Assembly: GCA_035342635.1 (NCBI GenBank)
Contig: DAOQXO010000002.1
Location: forward strand, 1 to 64,000
From: CADEFQ01 sp035342635
GTDB taxonomy: Bacteria; Pseudomonadota; Gammaproteobacteria; Steroidobacterales; Steroidobacteraceae
Length of the DNA stretch: 64,000 nucleotides
Direction: 5' to 3'
The notes below the pieces were generated by a model. That model saw only the letters and a program-made list of their open reading frames with translations, did no database searches and was not told the origin of the DNA. Of this stretch, positions 42,653 to 51,145 are shown one piece after another. Numbering within the stretch: position 1 is the first letter of the stretch; each line of letters starts with the position of its first letter. Both the position numbers and the translations under genes were made by a program.

Positions 42653-44872
42653 ATGCGGCAGAAATCGCGGTGGCGCCGGCCTGTTGCGGCCCTGGCGCTC
42701 CTGAGTGTGCTCATCACGCCGATCGCGACGGCGCGTGATCGGATCGGCCTGGTGCTCGGCGGTGGCGGCGCGCGCGGCGCGGCGCACGTCGGCGTGCTGC
42801 GCGCCATCGAGCGCGAACGAATCCCGATCGACTACATCGCGGGCACCAGCATGGGCGCGATCATCGGCTCGCTGTACGCCTCCGGCTACACGGTCGACGA
42901 GATCCAGCACATTCTCGACACCATGGACTGGCGCGACGTGTTCCGCGACGGCGAGACGCGCGATGCGATGCCGATGCGCGAGAAGGAACTCGACGGGGCG
43001 CAGCTGATCCCGCAGGAAATCGGCATCGGCCGCGACGGCGTGAAACTCCCGCCGAGCATCGTGGTCGGCCAGAAATTCAACATCATCCTGCGCGAACTGC
43101 TGGTGCAGACCGAGGAGCGCATCAGCTTCGACAGCCTGCCGATTCCGTTCCGCTGCGTCGCCACCGACGTCGGCGAGGCGCAGGAGGTGGTGTTCAGCGA
43201 AGGCGACCTCACGGCCGCGGTGCTGGCGAGCGCATCGATCCCCGGCGCCTTTGCGCCGGTGCGCTACGACGGCCGCCTGCTCGTCGACGGCATGATCACG
43301 AACAACATCCCCGTCGACGTCGCGCGCGCCATGGGCGCCGACCGGCTGATCGTCGTCAACGTGAGCGAGCCGCTGCTGCCCGAGGACAAGCTCGGCTCGC
43401 CGGTGTCGATTATGATGCAGGTGCTCTCGGGCCTCGTCGATCGCGAGAGCGCGCGCGTGCTCGCCACGCTGACCGAGCGCGACGTCGAACTGCGCCCCGA
43501 CATGCCGGATATCGCCTCGCTCGATTTCGCCAAGGTCGGCGAGGCCGTGCTCGCAGGCGAGGCCGCGGTCGCGGCCCACATCGGGGAACTGCGCGCGCTC
43601 GCCGCGAGCCCCGAGGAGTTCGCGGCGCACCGCGCCACCCAGGCGCGCAAGCCGCTCGGCAATCCGCACATCGCGTTCGTCGACGTGCGCAGCGACACGA
43701 GCCGGACCGCCGGGCTCGTTCGCGACCGGCTCGGAGTCCAGGAGGACAAGCGCTTCGACCTCGAGGCGGTCACCGACCAGATCGGCCGCGCGTTCGGCGG
43801 CGGCACCTACGAGCGCATCGACTACCGACTCGAGGAGCGCGACGGCGAGTTCGGCCTGATCGTGCGGCCGATCGACAAAGCCTGGGGCCCGACCTATCTG
43901 CGCATGGGTCTGCAGTTCGAGGACGACTTTGCCGGCCGCGATGATTACCAGTTCAATGCGGAAGTGCGCATGACCGGCCTCAGCTCGACCGGGGCCGAGT
44001 GGCGGAACCTGCTGCAGCTCGGCCGCGAGAGCGGCATCACCTCCGAGTACTACGCGCCCTTCGGCAAGCTTGGCCGCTGGTTCATCGCACCACAACTGCA
44101 GTACATCGCGATGAACCAGCCGACGCGCCTCGGCGATACCGAGATCGCGCGCTACCGGGTGGACACCGGCAGCGGCGAGCTGCGTTTCGGCCGCGACTTC
44201 GGCGAGAACCTGCGCCTGTCGCTGGTCGCGTCGCGCTTCCACGATCGCGGCAAGCTGCTCGTCGGCGATCCCTCATTGCCGGAATCGATGCGCGCCGATG
44301 TCGCGGGCATTCGCGCGCAATTCCTGTACGACTCGCTCGACAATGTCGCCTTCCCGACGCGCGGCCTGCGCCTCGAGGCGAGCTACGGCTGGCTCAGGGC
44401 GGCCCTCGGTGCCCACGAGCGCGGCGATCTCGCGCGCCTCGCCCTGGACCAGGCGTTCACCTTCGGCCGCAATACCGTCTCGATCGGCGCGCGTGCCTCG
44501 GTGTCCACCGACAGCATCGCCGCGTTCAGCACCATGGCGAACCTCGGCGGCCTCACCTATCTCTCGGGCTACGGCGAGGACCAGTTGCTCGGCGACCAGA
44601 TGGTGTTCGGCCGGCTCATCTACTACCGCAGCTTCGGCAGTACCCGATCGCTCTTCAGGATGCCGCTCTATGTCGGTGCCAGCTTCGAGGCCGGCAATGT
44701 GTGGGAGGACTTCGAGGACATCGCCGCCCGTGACCTGATCCGGGCGGGCAGCGTATTCGTCGGCGTGCCGCTGCCGCTCGGACCGCTGCGGTTCGGCTTC
44801 GGCTACGCGGAAGGCGGCGAGCAATCCTTCTACCTGACATTCGGCGCCTATGTGCGGCCCGGCTTTCATTAA
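42653..44872 (+). CDS. Patatin-like phospholipase with Omp85-type barrel (PlpD-like, type Vd)
   Basis: A 739-residue precursor with a signal peptide, a patatin domain, a POTRA-like segment (about residues 320-420) and a C-terminal Omp85/BamA-type beta barrel ending in an aromatic residue near the C-terminus (YVRPGFH). Patatin active site: oxyanion GGGGARGAAH, nucleophile Ser66 in AGTSMGAIIGSLYASG, and Asp212 in VDGMITNNIPVD. Length and order match Pseudomonas PlpD (type Vd secretion), in which the phospholipase A1 domain is carried to the surface by its own barrel. ATG 42653 follows gagaggtgacccc. PBP1b begins 9 bp downstream. Confidence 0.9.
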   Translation: MRQKSRWRRPVAALALLSVLITPIATARDRIGLVLGGGGARGAAHVGVLRAIERERIPIDYIAGTSMGAIIGSLYASGYTVDEIQHILDTMDWRDVFRDGETRDAMPMREKELDGAQLIPQEIGIGRDGVKLPPSIVVGQKFNIILRELLVQTEERISFDSLPIPFRCVATDVGEAQEVVFSEGDLTAAVLASASIPGAFAPVRYDGRLLVDGMITNNIPVDVARAMGADRLIVVNVSEPLLPEDKLGSPVSIMMQVLSGLVDRESARVLATLTERDVELRPDMPDIASLDFAKVGEAVLAGEAAVAAHIGELRALAASPEEFAAHRATQARKPLGNPHIAFVDVRSDTSRTAGLVRDRLGVQEDKRFDLEAVTDQIGRAFGGGTYERIDYRLEERDGEFGLIVRPIDKAWGPTYLRMGLQFEDDFAGRDDYQFNAEVRMTGLSSTGAEWRNLLQLGRESGITSEYYAPFGKLGRWFIAPQLQYIAMNQPTRLGDTEIARYRVDTGSGELRFGRDFGENLRLSLVASRFHDRGKLLVGDPSLPESMRADVAGIRAQFLYDSLDNVAFPTRGLRLEASYGWLRAALGAHERGDLARLALDQAFTFGRNTVSIGARASVSTDSIAAFSTMANLGGLTYLSGYGEDQLLGDQMVFGRLIYYRSFGSTRSLFRMPLYVGASFEAGNVWEDFEDIAARDLIRAGSVFVGVPLPLGPLRFGFGYAEGGEQSFYLTFGAYVRPGFH

Positions 44873-44881
44873 CATGGCGCC

Positions 44882-47170
44882 ATGAAGCGCCGCACGAAGA
44901 ACATCCTGAAGAATGCCGGGATCGCCGTCGGCGCGCTCGCCGGAGCGGTGGCGGTCGCGTTCGTGATCGCACTCTTCTACTACGACCGGCAGGTCGCGGC
45001 GCAGTTCGAAGGCCGGCGCTGGACGCTGCCCGCCAAGGTGTACGCGGCGCCGCTCGAACTCTACGCCGGCCTCGCCTTCTCGACCGACGAGCTCATTGCC
45101 GAGCTCGACCGGCTGCAGTATCGCGAGACGAACACGCTCACCCGGCCCGGCACCTGGCGCCGCCGCCGCGGGCGCTTCGAGATCGCGGTGCGCGAAGCGC
45201 GCTTCTCCGACGAGCTGCGCCCCGCGCAGGTGATCGCGCTGACTCTCGAACGTGGCGTGATCGCCAGCCTGCGCGATGCGCGCGGCAATGACATCCCGAT
45301 CTTCCGCCTCGATCCGCTGCTGATCGGCAGCATCTTCCCGATCCACGGCGAGGACCGCATCGTGCTCACGCCGGAGGAAGTGCCGCAGATGCTGCCGGCC
45401 GCCATCAAGGCGGTCGAAGACCGCAAGTTCGACGCTCACCACGGCCTCGACTTCGAGGCGATCGCCCGCGCCTTCTGGGTGAATCTGCGCGCCGGTCGTG
45501 TCGAGCAGGGCGGCAGCACGCTCACGCAGCAGCTGGTCAAGAGCTACTTCCTCGACGGCCGGCGCACGCTCGGGCGCAAGGTCGAGGAGGCCTTCATGGC
45601 GCTCGCGCTCGAGGCCCGTTACGACAAGCGCGACCTGATGACGGCCTACATCAACGAGATCTACCTCGGCCAGCAGGGCGATCGCGCCATCCACGGCTTC
45701 GGACTCGCGAGCCAGTTCTGGTTCGCCAAGCCGCTCGATGAGCTCGACACGGCCGAGCTCGCGCTGCTCGTCGCGATCGTGCGCGGCCCGCCGTACTACG
45801 ATCCGCGCCGCCATCCCGGGCGCGCCCAGCAGCGCCGCGACCTCGTGCTGCGCATCCTCGCGCAGCAGCAGCTCATCAGTGCCGAGGAAGCGCGCAAGGC
45901 CACCGCGCAGCCGCTCGGCGTCGCCGCGCGCCCCTCGGGCGGCTACTACCCGGCCTATCTCGACTTCGTGCGCCGCACGCTGCGACGTGACTACAAAGAG
46001 GAAGACCTCACCGAGGCCGGGCTCAGCATCTTCACGAGCTTCGATCCGCGCGCACAGGTCGCGGCCGAGCAGGCGCTCGAATCCGAGATCGGACGGCTCG
46101 ACAAGCGGACCAGGTCCGACGAGGGCCGGCCCGGGCTGGAGGGCGCGAGCATCGTCACGCTGCCGCAGAGCGGCGAGGTGATCGCCATGGTGGGCGGACG
46201 CAACGTGAGCTTCGACGGCCTCAATCGCGCACTCGCGAGCGCGCGGCCGATCGGTTCGCTGGTGAAGCCGTTCGTCTACCTCGCCGCGATCGAGACCGGC
46301 CGCTGGAATGCGACCAGCGTACTCGACGACACGCCGATCGAAGTGCCGCTGTCGCGCAACAATGTATGGCGCCCGCAGAATTTCTCGCGCAACGCCAACG
46401 GGCCGGTGTCGATGGTGCGTGCGCTCAGCGAATCGCTGAACCTCGCCACCGTGCACCTCGGACTCGATGTCGGCGTGCCGAAGGTCGCGCAGATGTTCAC
46501 GCGCTTCGGCCTCGAGACCGAGCCGCGCGCCCTGCCCTCGCTGCTGCTCGGCGCGGTCGACCTCCCACCGATCGACGTCGCGCAGATGTACAACGGGCTC
46601 GCGAACGGCGGCTTCCACGTGCCGCTGCGCGCGGTGCGCGCGGTGGTCAACGAGCAGGGCGAGCGCATCGGGGCCTACCCGGTGAAGGTCGAGCCGGTCG
46701 CCGCGCCCGACGCGGTGTATCAGATCGATCGCATGCTCACCTACGCGATCGCGCGCGGCACCGGACGCGCCGCCGCCGCGCGGCTGCCACGCGAGCTCAT
46801 CGTCGCGGGCAAGACCGGCAGCTCGTCGGACCTGCGCGACGGCTGGTTCGCCGGCTTCTCGGGCACACACCTCGCGGTCGTGTGGATCGGCTACGACGAC
46901 AATCGCCCGACCGGCGTCACCGGCTCGAGCGGATCGCTGATCGTGTGGCAGAAGATCATGTCCGCACTCGACACGAGCTCGTGGCAGCCGCCGATGCCGG
47001 AATCGCTCGAGGACCTGCCGATCGATTATGCCTCCGGACTGCGTGTCACGACCGGCTGCTCGCAGGACGAAGTGATCGTCGCGGTGCCGCGCGGGACCTC
47101 CCCGCCCTTCCTGGCCGGCTGCGCCCCGCCATCCGGGATCGGCGACTGGCTCCGTGGCATCATCCGCTGA
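44882..47170 (+). CDS. mrcB: Penicillin-binding protein 1B
   Basis: Bifunctional peptidoglycan glycosyltransferase/transpeptidase, 762 aa. One membrane helix (about residues 13-35), a UB2H-type regulatory domain (about 50-145, ELIAELDRLQYRET), the GT51 glycosyltransferase with catalytic Glu in AVEDRKFDAHHGLD and QGGSTLTQQLVKSYFLDGRRTLGRK, and the transpeptidase with SxxK in RPIGSLVKPFVYL, SxN in SESLNLATV and KTGSSSDLRDGWF. The adjoining downstream gene encodes a TPR lipoprotein whose ATG overlaps this stop (TGATG), the arrangement of LpoP activators. Confidence 0.94.
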   Translation: MKRRTKNILKNAGIAVGALAGAVAVAFVIALFYYDRQVAAQFEGRRWTLPAKVYAAPLELYAGLAFSTDELIAELDRLQYRETNTLTRPGTWRRRRGRFEIAVREARFSDELRPAQVIALTLERGVIASLRDARGNDIPIFRLDPLLIGSIFPIHGEDRIVLTPEEVPQMLPAAIKAVEDRKFDAHHGLDFEAIARAFWVNLRAGRVEQGGSTLTQQLVKSYFLDGRRTLGRKVEEAFMALALEARYDKRDLMTAYINEIYLGQQGDRAIHGFGLASQFWFAKPLDELDTAELALLVAIVRGPPYYDPRRHPGRAQQRRDLVLRILAQQQLISAEEARKATAQPLGVAARPSGGYYPAYLDFVRRTLRRDYKEEDLTEAGLSIFTSFDPRAQVAAEQALESEIGRLDKRTRSDEGRPGLEGASIVTLPQSGEVIAMVGGRNVSFDGLNRALASARPIGSLVKPFVYLAAIETGRWNATSVLDDTPIEVPLSRNNVWRPQNFSRNANGPVSMVRALSESLNLATVHLGLDVGVPKVAQMFTRFGLETEPRALPSLLLGAVDLPPIDVAQMYNGLANGGFHVPLRAVRAVVNEQGERIGAYPVKVEPVAAPDAVYQIDRMLTYAIARGTGRAAAARLPRELIVAGKTGSSSDLRDGWFAGFSGTHLAVVWIGYDDNRPTGVTGSSGSLIVWQKIMSALDTSSWQPPMPESLEDLPIDYASGLRVTTGCSQDEVIVAVPRGTSPPFLAGCAPPSGIGDWLRGIIR

Positions 47171-47712
47171 TGCGACGTTTCCTTTTCCCCGCGCCACTGT
47201 TGCTAGCGGCCCTCGCGCTCGCGGCCTGTTCGACCCCCCTTTACCGGCCGTCCAGCGGGACGACACCGAGCCAGCCCGGCACGACGACGCCCGAGCAGCC
47301 CGGCAGCGCCGTGCCCGAGCCGACGCCGCCGGCGACGCCGGCTCCGGTTCCGCCACCCGCGCCGCCACCCAGGAGCCATCGACTGAGCCCGGCGACCAAC
47401 GCGCTCGTCGTGCAGGCGCGCACCGCGACATCCAAGGGCGACTTCGACGCCGCGGCAGCCACGCTCGAGCGCGCGCTGCGCATCGAGCCCGACAATCCGC
47501 TCGTCTGGATCGAAATGGGCCAGATGCGACTCGCGAGCGGCGACCCCGTCCAGGCCGAGAACATGGGACGGCGCGCATTGGCGCTCGCCGCCGGTGCGCC
47601 GCGCGAACAGGCGAGCGCCTGGCAGCTGATCGGCTTCGCGCTGCGCGCGCGCGGCCGCAACGTCGAAGCGCAGGAAGCGCTGCAGCGCGCCGGAGCGCTG
47701 GTGGCTCCGTAA
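47170..47712 (+). CDS. TPR lipoprotein, probable PBP1b activator (LpoP-like)
   Basis: A 180-residue outer-membrane lipoprotein precursor: signal sequence with lipobox ALAAC (Cys20), then a Pro/Thr/Ser-rich disordered linker of about 50 residues and TPR-type helical repeats (VVQARTATSKGDFDAAAATLERALRIEPDNPLVW and a second unit through LRARGRNVEAQEALQRAG). Pseudomonas LpoP is a TPR lipoprotein made from the gene next to PBP1b that stimulates it, using a flexible linker to reach through the peptidoglycan. Same order, length class and coupling here; the function is inferred. Confidence 0.8.
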   Translation: MRRFLFPAPLLLAALALAACSTPLYRPSSGTTPSQPGTTTPEQPGSAVPEPTPPATPAPVPPPAPPPRSHRLSPATNALVVQARTATSKGDFDAAAATLERALRIEPDNPLVWIEMGQMRLASGDPVQAENMGRRALALAAGAPREQASAWQLIGFALRARGRNVEAQEALQRAGALVAP

Positions 47713-47727
47713 GCCATGGCCAGTGCA

Positions 47728-47743
47728 TACGGGCAAGCCCGTA
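47728..47743. repeat. Short perfect inverted repeat in the kinase leader
   Basis: TACGGGC-AA-GCCCGTA, 7-bp arms and a 2-bp centre, directly after the LpoP-like gene and near an in-frame ATG at 47716. It could be an operator dyad or part of a structured leader. Confidence 0.4.
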
Positions 47744-47804
47744 CGGGGGCCGCCGAATTGCCCACGCCGGAGCCGGCACCTAGCCTTTCTCCCCGAGAGA
47801 GTGG

Positions 47805-47881
47805 GGAATCCGGCGCGCCCGTCCTGGCGGGCGGACCCGATTCCGGCCGGAGCCGGGCGTACCCCATGCCCGGCTCCGGCC
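47805..47881 (+). promoter_or_regulatory. Structured leader: two strong hairpins, the second enclosing the kinase ATG
   Basis: First stem-loop: GGAATC (47805-47810) with GATTCC (47839-47844), enclosing CGCCCG/CGGGCG around TCCTGG. Second: a perfect 14-bp stem, 47845-47858 with 47868-47881, and a 9-nt loop GTACCCCAT that holds the A and T of the predicted start codon at 47866. The region between these stems has no spare bases. As RNA it should block ribosome access, unless the gene starts further upstream. Confidence 0.5.
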
Positions 47882-49446
47882 ATCTCCTTCGCGCCGCACT
47901 CTTCATCACCGCCTACGTCCTCATCGACTGGCTCAGCTATCTGCAGCCGGTGCTGCAGCTCGGCATCACGCCGTGGAATCCGCAGACCGGTGTCGCGCTC
48001 GCATTCCTCTTCTGGGAAGGACGCCGCGGCGCCTTCGCCGTCGCCGCCGCGGCGTTGCTGTCGGAGATCGTCGTGCGCGACGTGCCCGCGGGCAGCATCG
48101 CGGCCATCACCACCTCGATCTGGATCGCGATCGCATACGCGGCGCTGGCCGAAGTACTGCGGCGCAAGCGCACAAGCTTCCTGCCCTCGCCCGGCGACGC
48201 CGCACGCTTCGTCGGCGCCAGCCTCGTCGCCACGCTGCTCGTCGGCGCGGGCTTCATCGCGATCATGCTGGCGATGGGCGCGCTGCCCGGGGAGGTCGCG
48301 CTCGGCGGCGTCGCGCGCTACTGGGTGGGGGACTTCAACGGCGTCCTCACGCTGACACCGCTGCTGATATGGGCGCCGCAGTGGCGCGCCGGACTCGCGG
48401 CGCTGCGCGCGCACTGGCGCGAGGCGCTGCTGCAGGTTGCCGTACTCGGCGCCACGATCTGGATCATCTTCGGCCTGCTGTCCGACCAGGCGCTGCGCTT
48501 CTTCTATCCGCTGTTCGTGCCGATGATCTGGATCGCGCTGCGCTGGGGCATCGTCGGTGCAGTGGTCGGCGCGCTCGTGATCCAGATCGGACTTGCGCTG
48601 ATGGTCACCGAGGCAGGCATGGCCGCGCCGCTGCTCGACCTGCAGTTCCTGATGCTGACACTCAACCTCACCGCGCTGCTGCTCGGCGCCGCGGTCAGCG
48701 AGCGCCAGCGCGCGCAGGAGCAGCTGCGCGAGCGCGACGCGGCGCTCGCCCGCGCGATGCGCTTCGCCACCGCCGGCGAGATGGCCTCGGCGCTGACCCA
48801 TGAACTGAACCAGCCGATCACCGCGCTGGTCTCTTATCTGCGGGCCGCGGAAATGCTCGCCGCGCAGCCGGATGCGCGCCTGCCCGAAACGCTCGACAAG
48901 GCCGGGCGCGAGGCCCTGCGCGCCTCGGAGGTGCTGCGCCGCCTGCGCGACTTCTACAGCACCGGCGCGGCCGCGCGCGCGCCGCTGTCGCTCGCCAGGA
49001 TGTGCGAAATCGTCGGTGCGGCCCTGCACGAGCGTCTGCGGCGCGCGCGCGTGCAACTCGTCTGCAGTCTCGACGCCGGCCTGCCGAGAGTCGCGGCGGA
49101 TCCGACCCAGCTCGAGATCGTGCTGCACAACCTCGTCTCGAACGCGATCGATGCGATCACCCTGTCCGCCGACGCATCAGGCCGCATCGACATCACCGCG
49201 GCACAACGCGGCGACGACGTACTGCTGAGCGTGGTCGACTCCGGGCCCGGTGTCGCCACCGAGATCGCGCCGCGCATCTTCGAGCCCTTCGTCACCGACA
49301 AGCCGGGCGGCATGGGACTCGGGCTCGCCATCAGCCGCTCGCTGTTGCGCGCGCAGGGCGGCGATCTCGAGTACGAACCGGTCGCGGCGACGGGCGGCGC
49401 GCGTTTCACCCTGCGACTGAAGGTGGCGCAAGCCGATGAACAGTGA
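47866..49446 (+). CDS. MASE1-type membrane sensor histidine kinase
   Basis: A 526-residue kinase from ATG 47866, or 576 residues from ATG 47716. The N-terminal half has eight hydrophobic helices of the MASE1 sensor type (WNPQTGVALAFLFWEGRRGAF, VGDFNGVLTLTPLLIW). The C-terminal half is a FixL/DctB-like transmitter: phosphoacceptor His312 in SALTHELNQPITALVSYL, N-box VLHNLVSNAIDAI, G boxes DSGPGV and GGMGLGLAISRSL. The 11-bp overlap with the next gene, a FixJ-type regulator, marks a two-component pair. The leader contains strong hairpins around the ATG. Signal unknown. Confidence 0.87.
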   Translation: MPGSGHLLRAALFITAYVLIDWLSYLQPVLQLGITPWNPQTGVALAFLFWEGRRGAFAVAAAALLSEIVVRDVPAGSIAAITTSIWIAIAYAALAEVLRRKRTSFLPSPGDAARFVGASLVATLLVGAGFIAIMLAMGALPGEVALGGVARYWVGDFNGVLTLTPLLIWAPQWRAGLAALRAHWREALLQVAVLGATIWIIFGLLSDQALRFFYPLFVPMIWIALRWGIVGAVVGALVIQIGLALMVTEAGMAAPLLDLQFLMLTLNLTALLLGAAVSERQRAQEQLRERDAALARAMRFATAGEMASALTHELNQPITALVSYLRAAEMLAAQPDARLPETLDKAGREALRASEVLRRLRDFYSTGAAARAPLSLARMCEIVGAALHERLRRARVQLVCSLDAGLPRVAADPTQLEIVLHNLVSNAIDAITLSADASGRIDITAAQRGDDVLLSVVDSGPGVATEIAPRIFEPFVTDKPGGMGLGLAISRSLLRAQGGDLEYEPVAATGGARFTLRLKVAQADEQ

Positions 49447-50047
49447 AGCCGTCGTCTTCGTCGTCGATGACGACGCTGCGATCCGCGACGCGCTGAGCCT
49501 GCTGATTTCCCTGCACGGCCTGCGTGCGCAGATATTCGCCTCGGCGGAGAGTTTTCTCGACACCTGTCGCAGCGAATGGCGGGGATGCGTTCTCGTCGAC
49601 CTGCAGATGCCCGGCATGTCGGGACTCGATCTGCAGGCCGAGCTCAAGGCGCGCGGCATCCCGCTGCCGGTCATCGTGCTGACCGCACACGGCGACGTCG
49701 CGACCGCGCGCGCGGCGCTGAAGAACGGCGCGGTGGACTTCCTCGAGAAGCCCGTCGACGACGCCGTGCTGATCGACGTGCTCCGCAACGCGATCGAGCT
49801 CGACGCCGAGCGAAGTGCCGCGGCGCAGGCGCGGGCCGCGGCGGCCGAGCGCCTGGCGCGCCTCACCTCGCGCGAACGCGACGTGCTGCGCCTGCTGGCT
49901 CAGGGCAACCAGCTGCGGGAGATCGCCGAGCGGCTCGAGATCAGCCCGCGCACGGTCGAGGTCTACAAGGCGCGCATGATGGAGAAGCTCGGCTGCCGCA
50001 CGCTGGCCGATGTGGTGAGGGCGGGGAGCGAGCTGGCGCGCGAGTGA
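49436..50047 (+). CDS. FixJ/NarL-type response regulator
   Basis: A 203-residue regulator: receiver domain with acid residues DDD near the start, phosphoacceptor Asp55 in VLVDLQMPGMSG, Thr in VIVLTAHGDV and Lys in FLEKPV, joined to a LuxR-type helix-turn-helix (LTSRERDVLRLLAQGNQLREIAERLEISPRTVEVYKARMMEKL). HGDVATARAALKNGAVDFLEKP is typical of FixJ/TtrR relatives. Overlaps the MASE1 kinase gene, which should be its partner. Targets unknown. Confidence 0.92.
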   Translation: MNSEAVVFVVDDDAAIRDALSLLISLHGLRAQIFASAESFLDTCRSEWRGCVLVDLQMPGMSGLDLQAELKARGIPLPVIVLTAHGDVATARAALKNGAVDFLEKPVDDAVLIDVLRNAIELDAERSAAAQARAAAAERLARLTSRERDVLRLLAQGNQLREIAERLEISPRTVEVYKARMMEKLGCRTLADVVRAGSELARE

Positions 50048-50080
50048 CCGGACACCCACTCGGGGCATGCGCCGCGGCGC

Positions 50081-50419
50081 CTAGCCCGCCGGGTCTTCGA
50101 AGACCGCGGCGAACACGTCCTCGCCCAGCAGGAAATCAAGATCAGCGTCCGGGGTCGCGAGCGCAGTCAACGCGGTGCCGTTGGCCGGATCCTGGACAGT
50201 GGACCACGGCGCCCACAGCACGACCGCAAGGATGGCCGAAGCAGCGAAGCCCACGGCCGGCACGACGAACCATGCCGGGCGGCGCGCACGCCGCTGCAAC
50301 TCATCGAGCGCCGCATGGCGCGCCCGGGTGAGTCGCGAGCGCACGCGCGCGTCGAGATGCTCGATGCTCGCCTCGAGCGTCTCGCGCGCCTGCCGCTCGA
50401 TTTCACGTCCGGTGGTCAT
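50081..50419 (-). CDS. DUF3619-like putative sigma-factor regulator
   Basis: A 112-residue protein with a cytoplasmic helical N-terminus (REIERQARETLEASIEHLDARVRSRLTRAR), one membrane helix (WFVVPAVGFAASAILAVVLW) and a short acidic periplasmic tail (DADLDFLLGEDVFAAVFED). This is the DUF3619 pattern. Such genes usually follow an ECF-like sigma factor, and here the start overlaps the sigma gene's stop by 4 bp (ATGA), so an anti-sigma or modulator role is inferred. The DUF3106 gene that often completes the set is not present; a two-component regulator gene ends just beyond. Confidence 0.72.
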   Translation of the reverse strand: MTTGREIERQARETLEASIEHLDARVRSRLTRARHAALDELQRRARRPAWFVVPAVGFAASAILAVVLWAPWSTVQDPANGTALTALATPDADLDFLLGEDVFAAVFEDPAG

Positions 50420-51000
50420 GATTCGGCCTCCATAAGCCGTGCGCGCAGGCGGTGTACGGCGCGCGAATAATGGGTCTTCACGCTGCCCTCGGAACAGCCC
50501 ATGGCCCTGGCGGCCTGGGCCACATCGAGGTCTTCAAAGTTTCTCAACAGAAACGCTTGCTGCTGTTTATGTGACAATTGTCCTATAAATTGATCCAATA
50601 GGGCCATAGTCTGGCCGAGCTCGAGACTCCGTTCCGGACCCGGCTCCGGGCTCGGCGCGGCGCTGGCGGGATCGTCGCCATCGTCGGTTTCGCCTCCCGT
50701 GGGCCACCAGGCAAATAGGCGCCCGCGTGTGCTGCGCCGGCGCTGCAGATCGCGGGTCCGGTTGGCAAGAATCCGGTAGAACAGCGGCTTCCACTCGGCT
50801 TGCGGGCGCGAGGCATAGGCGCGCACCAGCTGCAGCATCGAGTCCTGCACGGCGTCGAGCGCGTCATCGTCGTTCTGCAGGGCAAGCCGCGCGATGCGAA
50901 ACGCCTTGCGCTCGACGGCGATGAAGAAGCGGTCGAACGCGGCATTCCGCGCGCGAAGAGCATCAGGCATGTCGTGGCCGTCGCCGTGGGCAAAGCTCAT
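50416..51000 (-). CDS. ECF-type RNA polymerase sigma factor
   Basis: A 194-residue sigma factor with region 2 (AFRIARLALQNDDDALDAVQDSMLQLVRAY, WKPLFYRILANRTRDLQRR) and region 4 (LSHKQQQAFLLRNFEDLDVAQAARAMGCSEGSVKTHYSRAVHRLRARL), joined by an acidic, Pro-rich linker. It is a member of the group accompanied by DUF3619 proteins in Xanthomonadaceae and betaproteobacteria. Start is uncertain: ATG 51000 is used, with ATG 50970 and 51036 also in frame; none has a strong ribosome binding site. Divergent from priA. Confidence 0.85.
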   Translation of the reverse strand: MSFAHGDGHDMPDALRARNAAFDRFFIAVERKAFRIARLALQNDDDALDAVQDSMLQLVRAYASRPQAEWKPLFYRILANRTRDLQRRRSTRGRLFAWWPTGGETDDGDDPASAAPSPEPGPERSLELGQTMALLDQFIGQLSHKQQQAFLLRNFEDLDVAQAARAMGCSEGSVKTHYSRAVHRLRARLMEAES

Positions 51001-51145
51001 GCTATAAGCGCGCGGCGACGCCGCAAGTGCGTTCATACAGAAAGTAACGTGGCAGGCGCGGCGCCGTTGACGGCTGCCCATGACCGAAAGATTCGGAACC
51101 CGGCGCCGCAGCTTTAATCAACTTGTTGTTTTGCAAAGGGTTTTC

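Noticed and set aside
44273..47779. 1168-codon minus-strand frame opposite mrcB
   Set aside because: Shadow of PBP1b, whose catalytic motifs are intact; the antisense product is low-complexity Arg/Glu/His.
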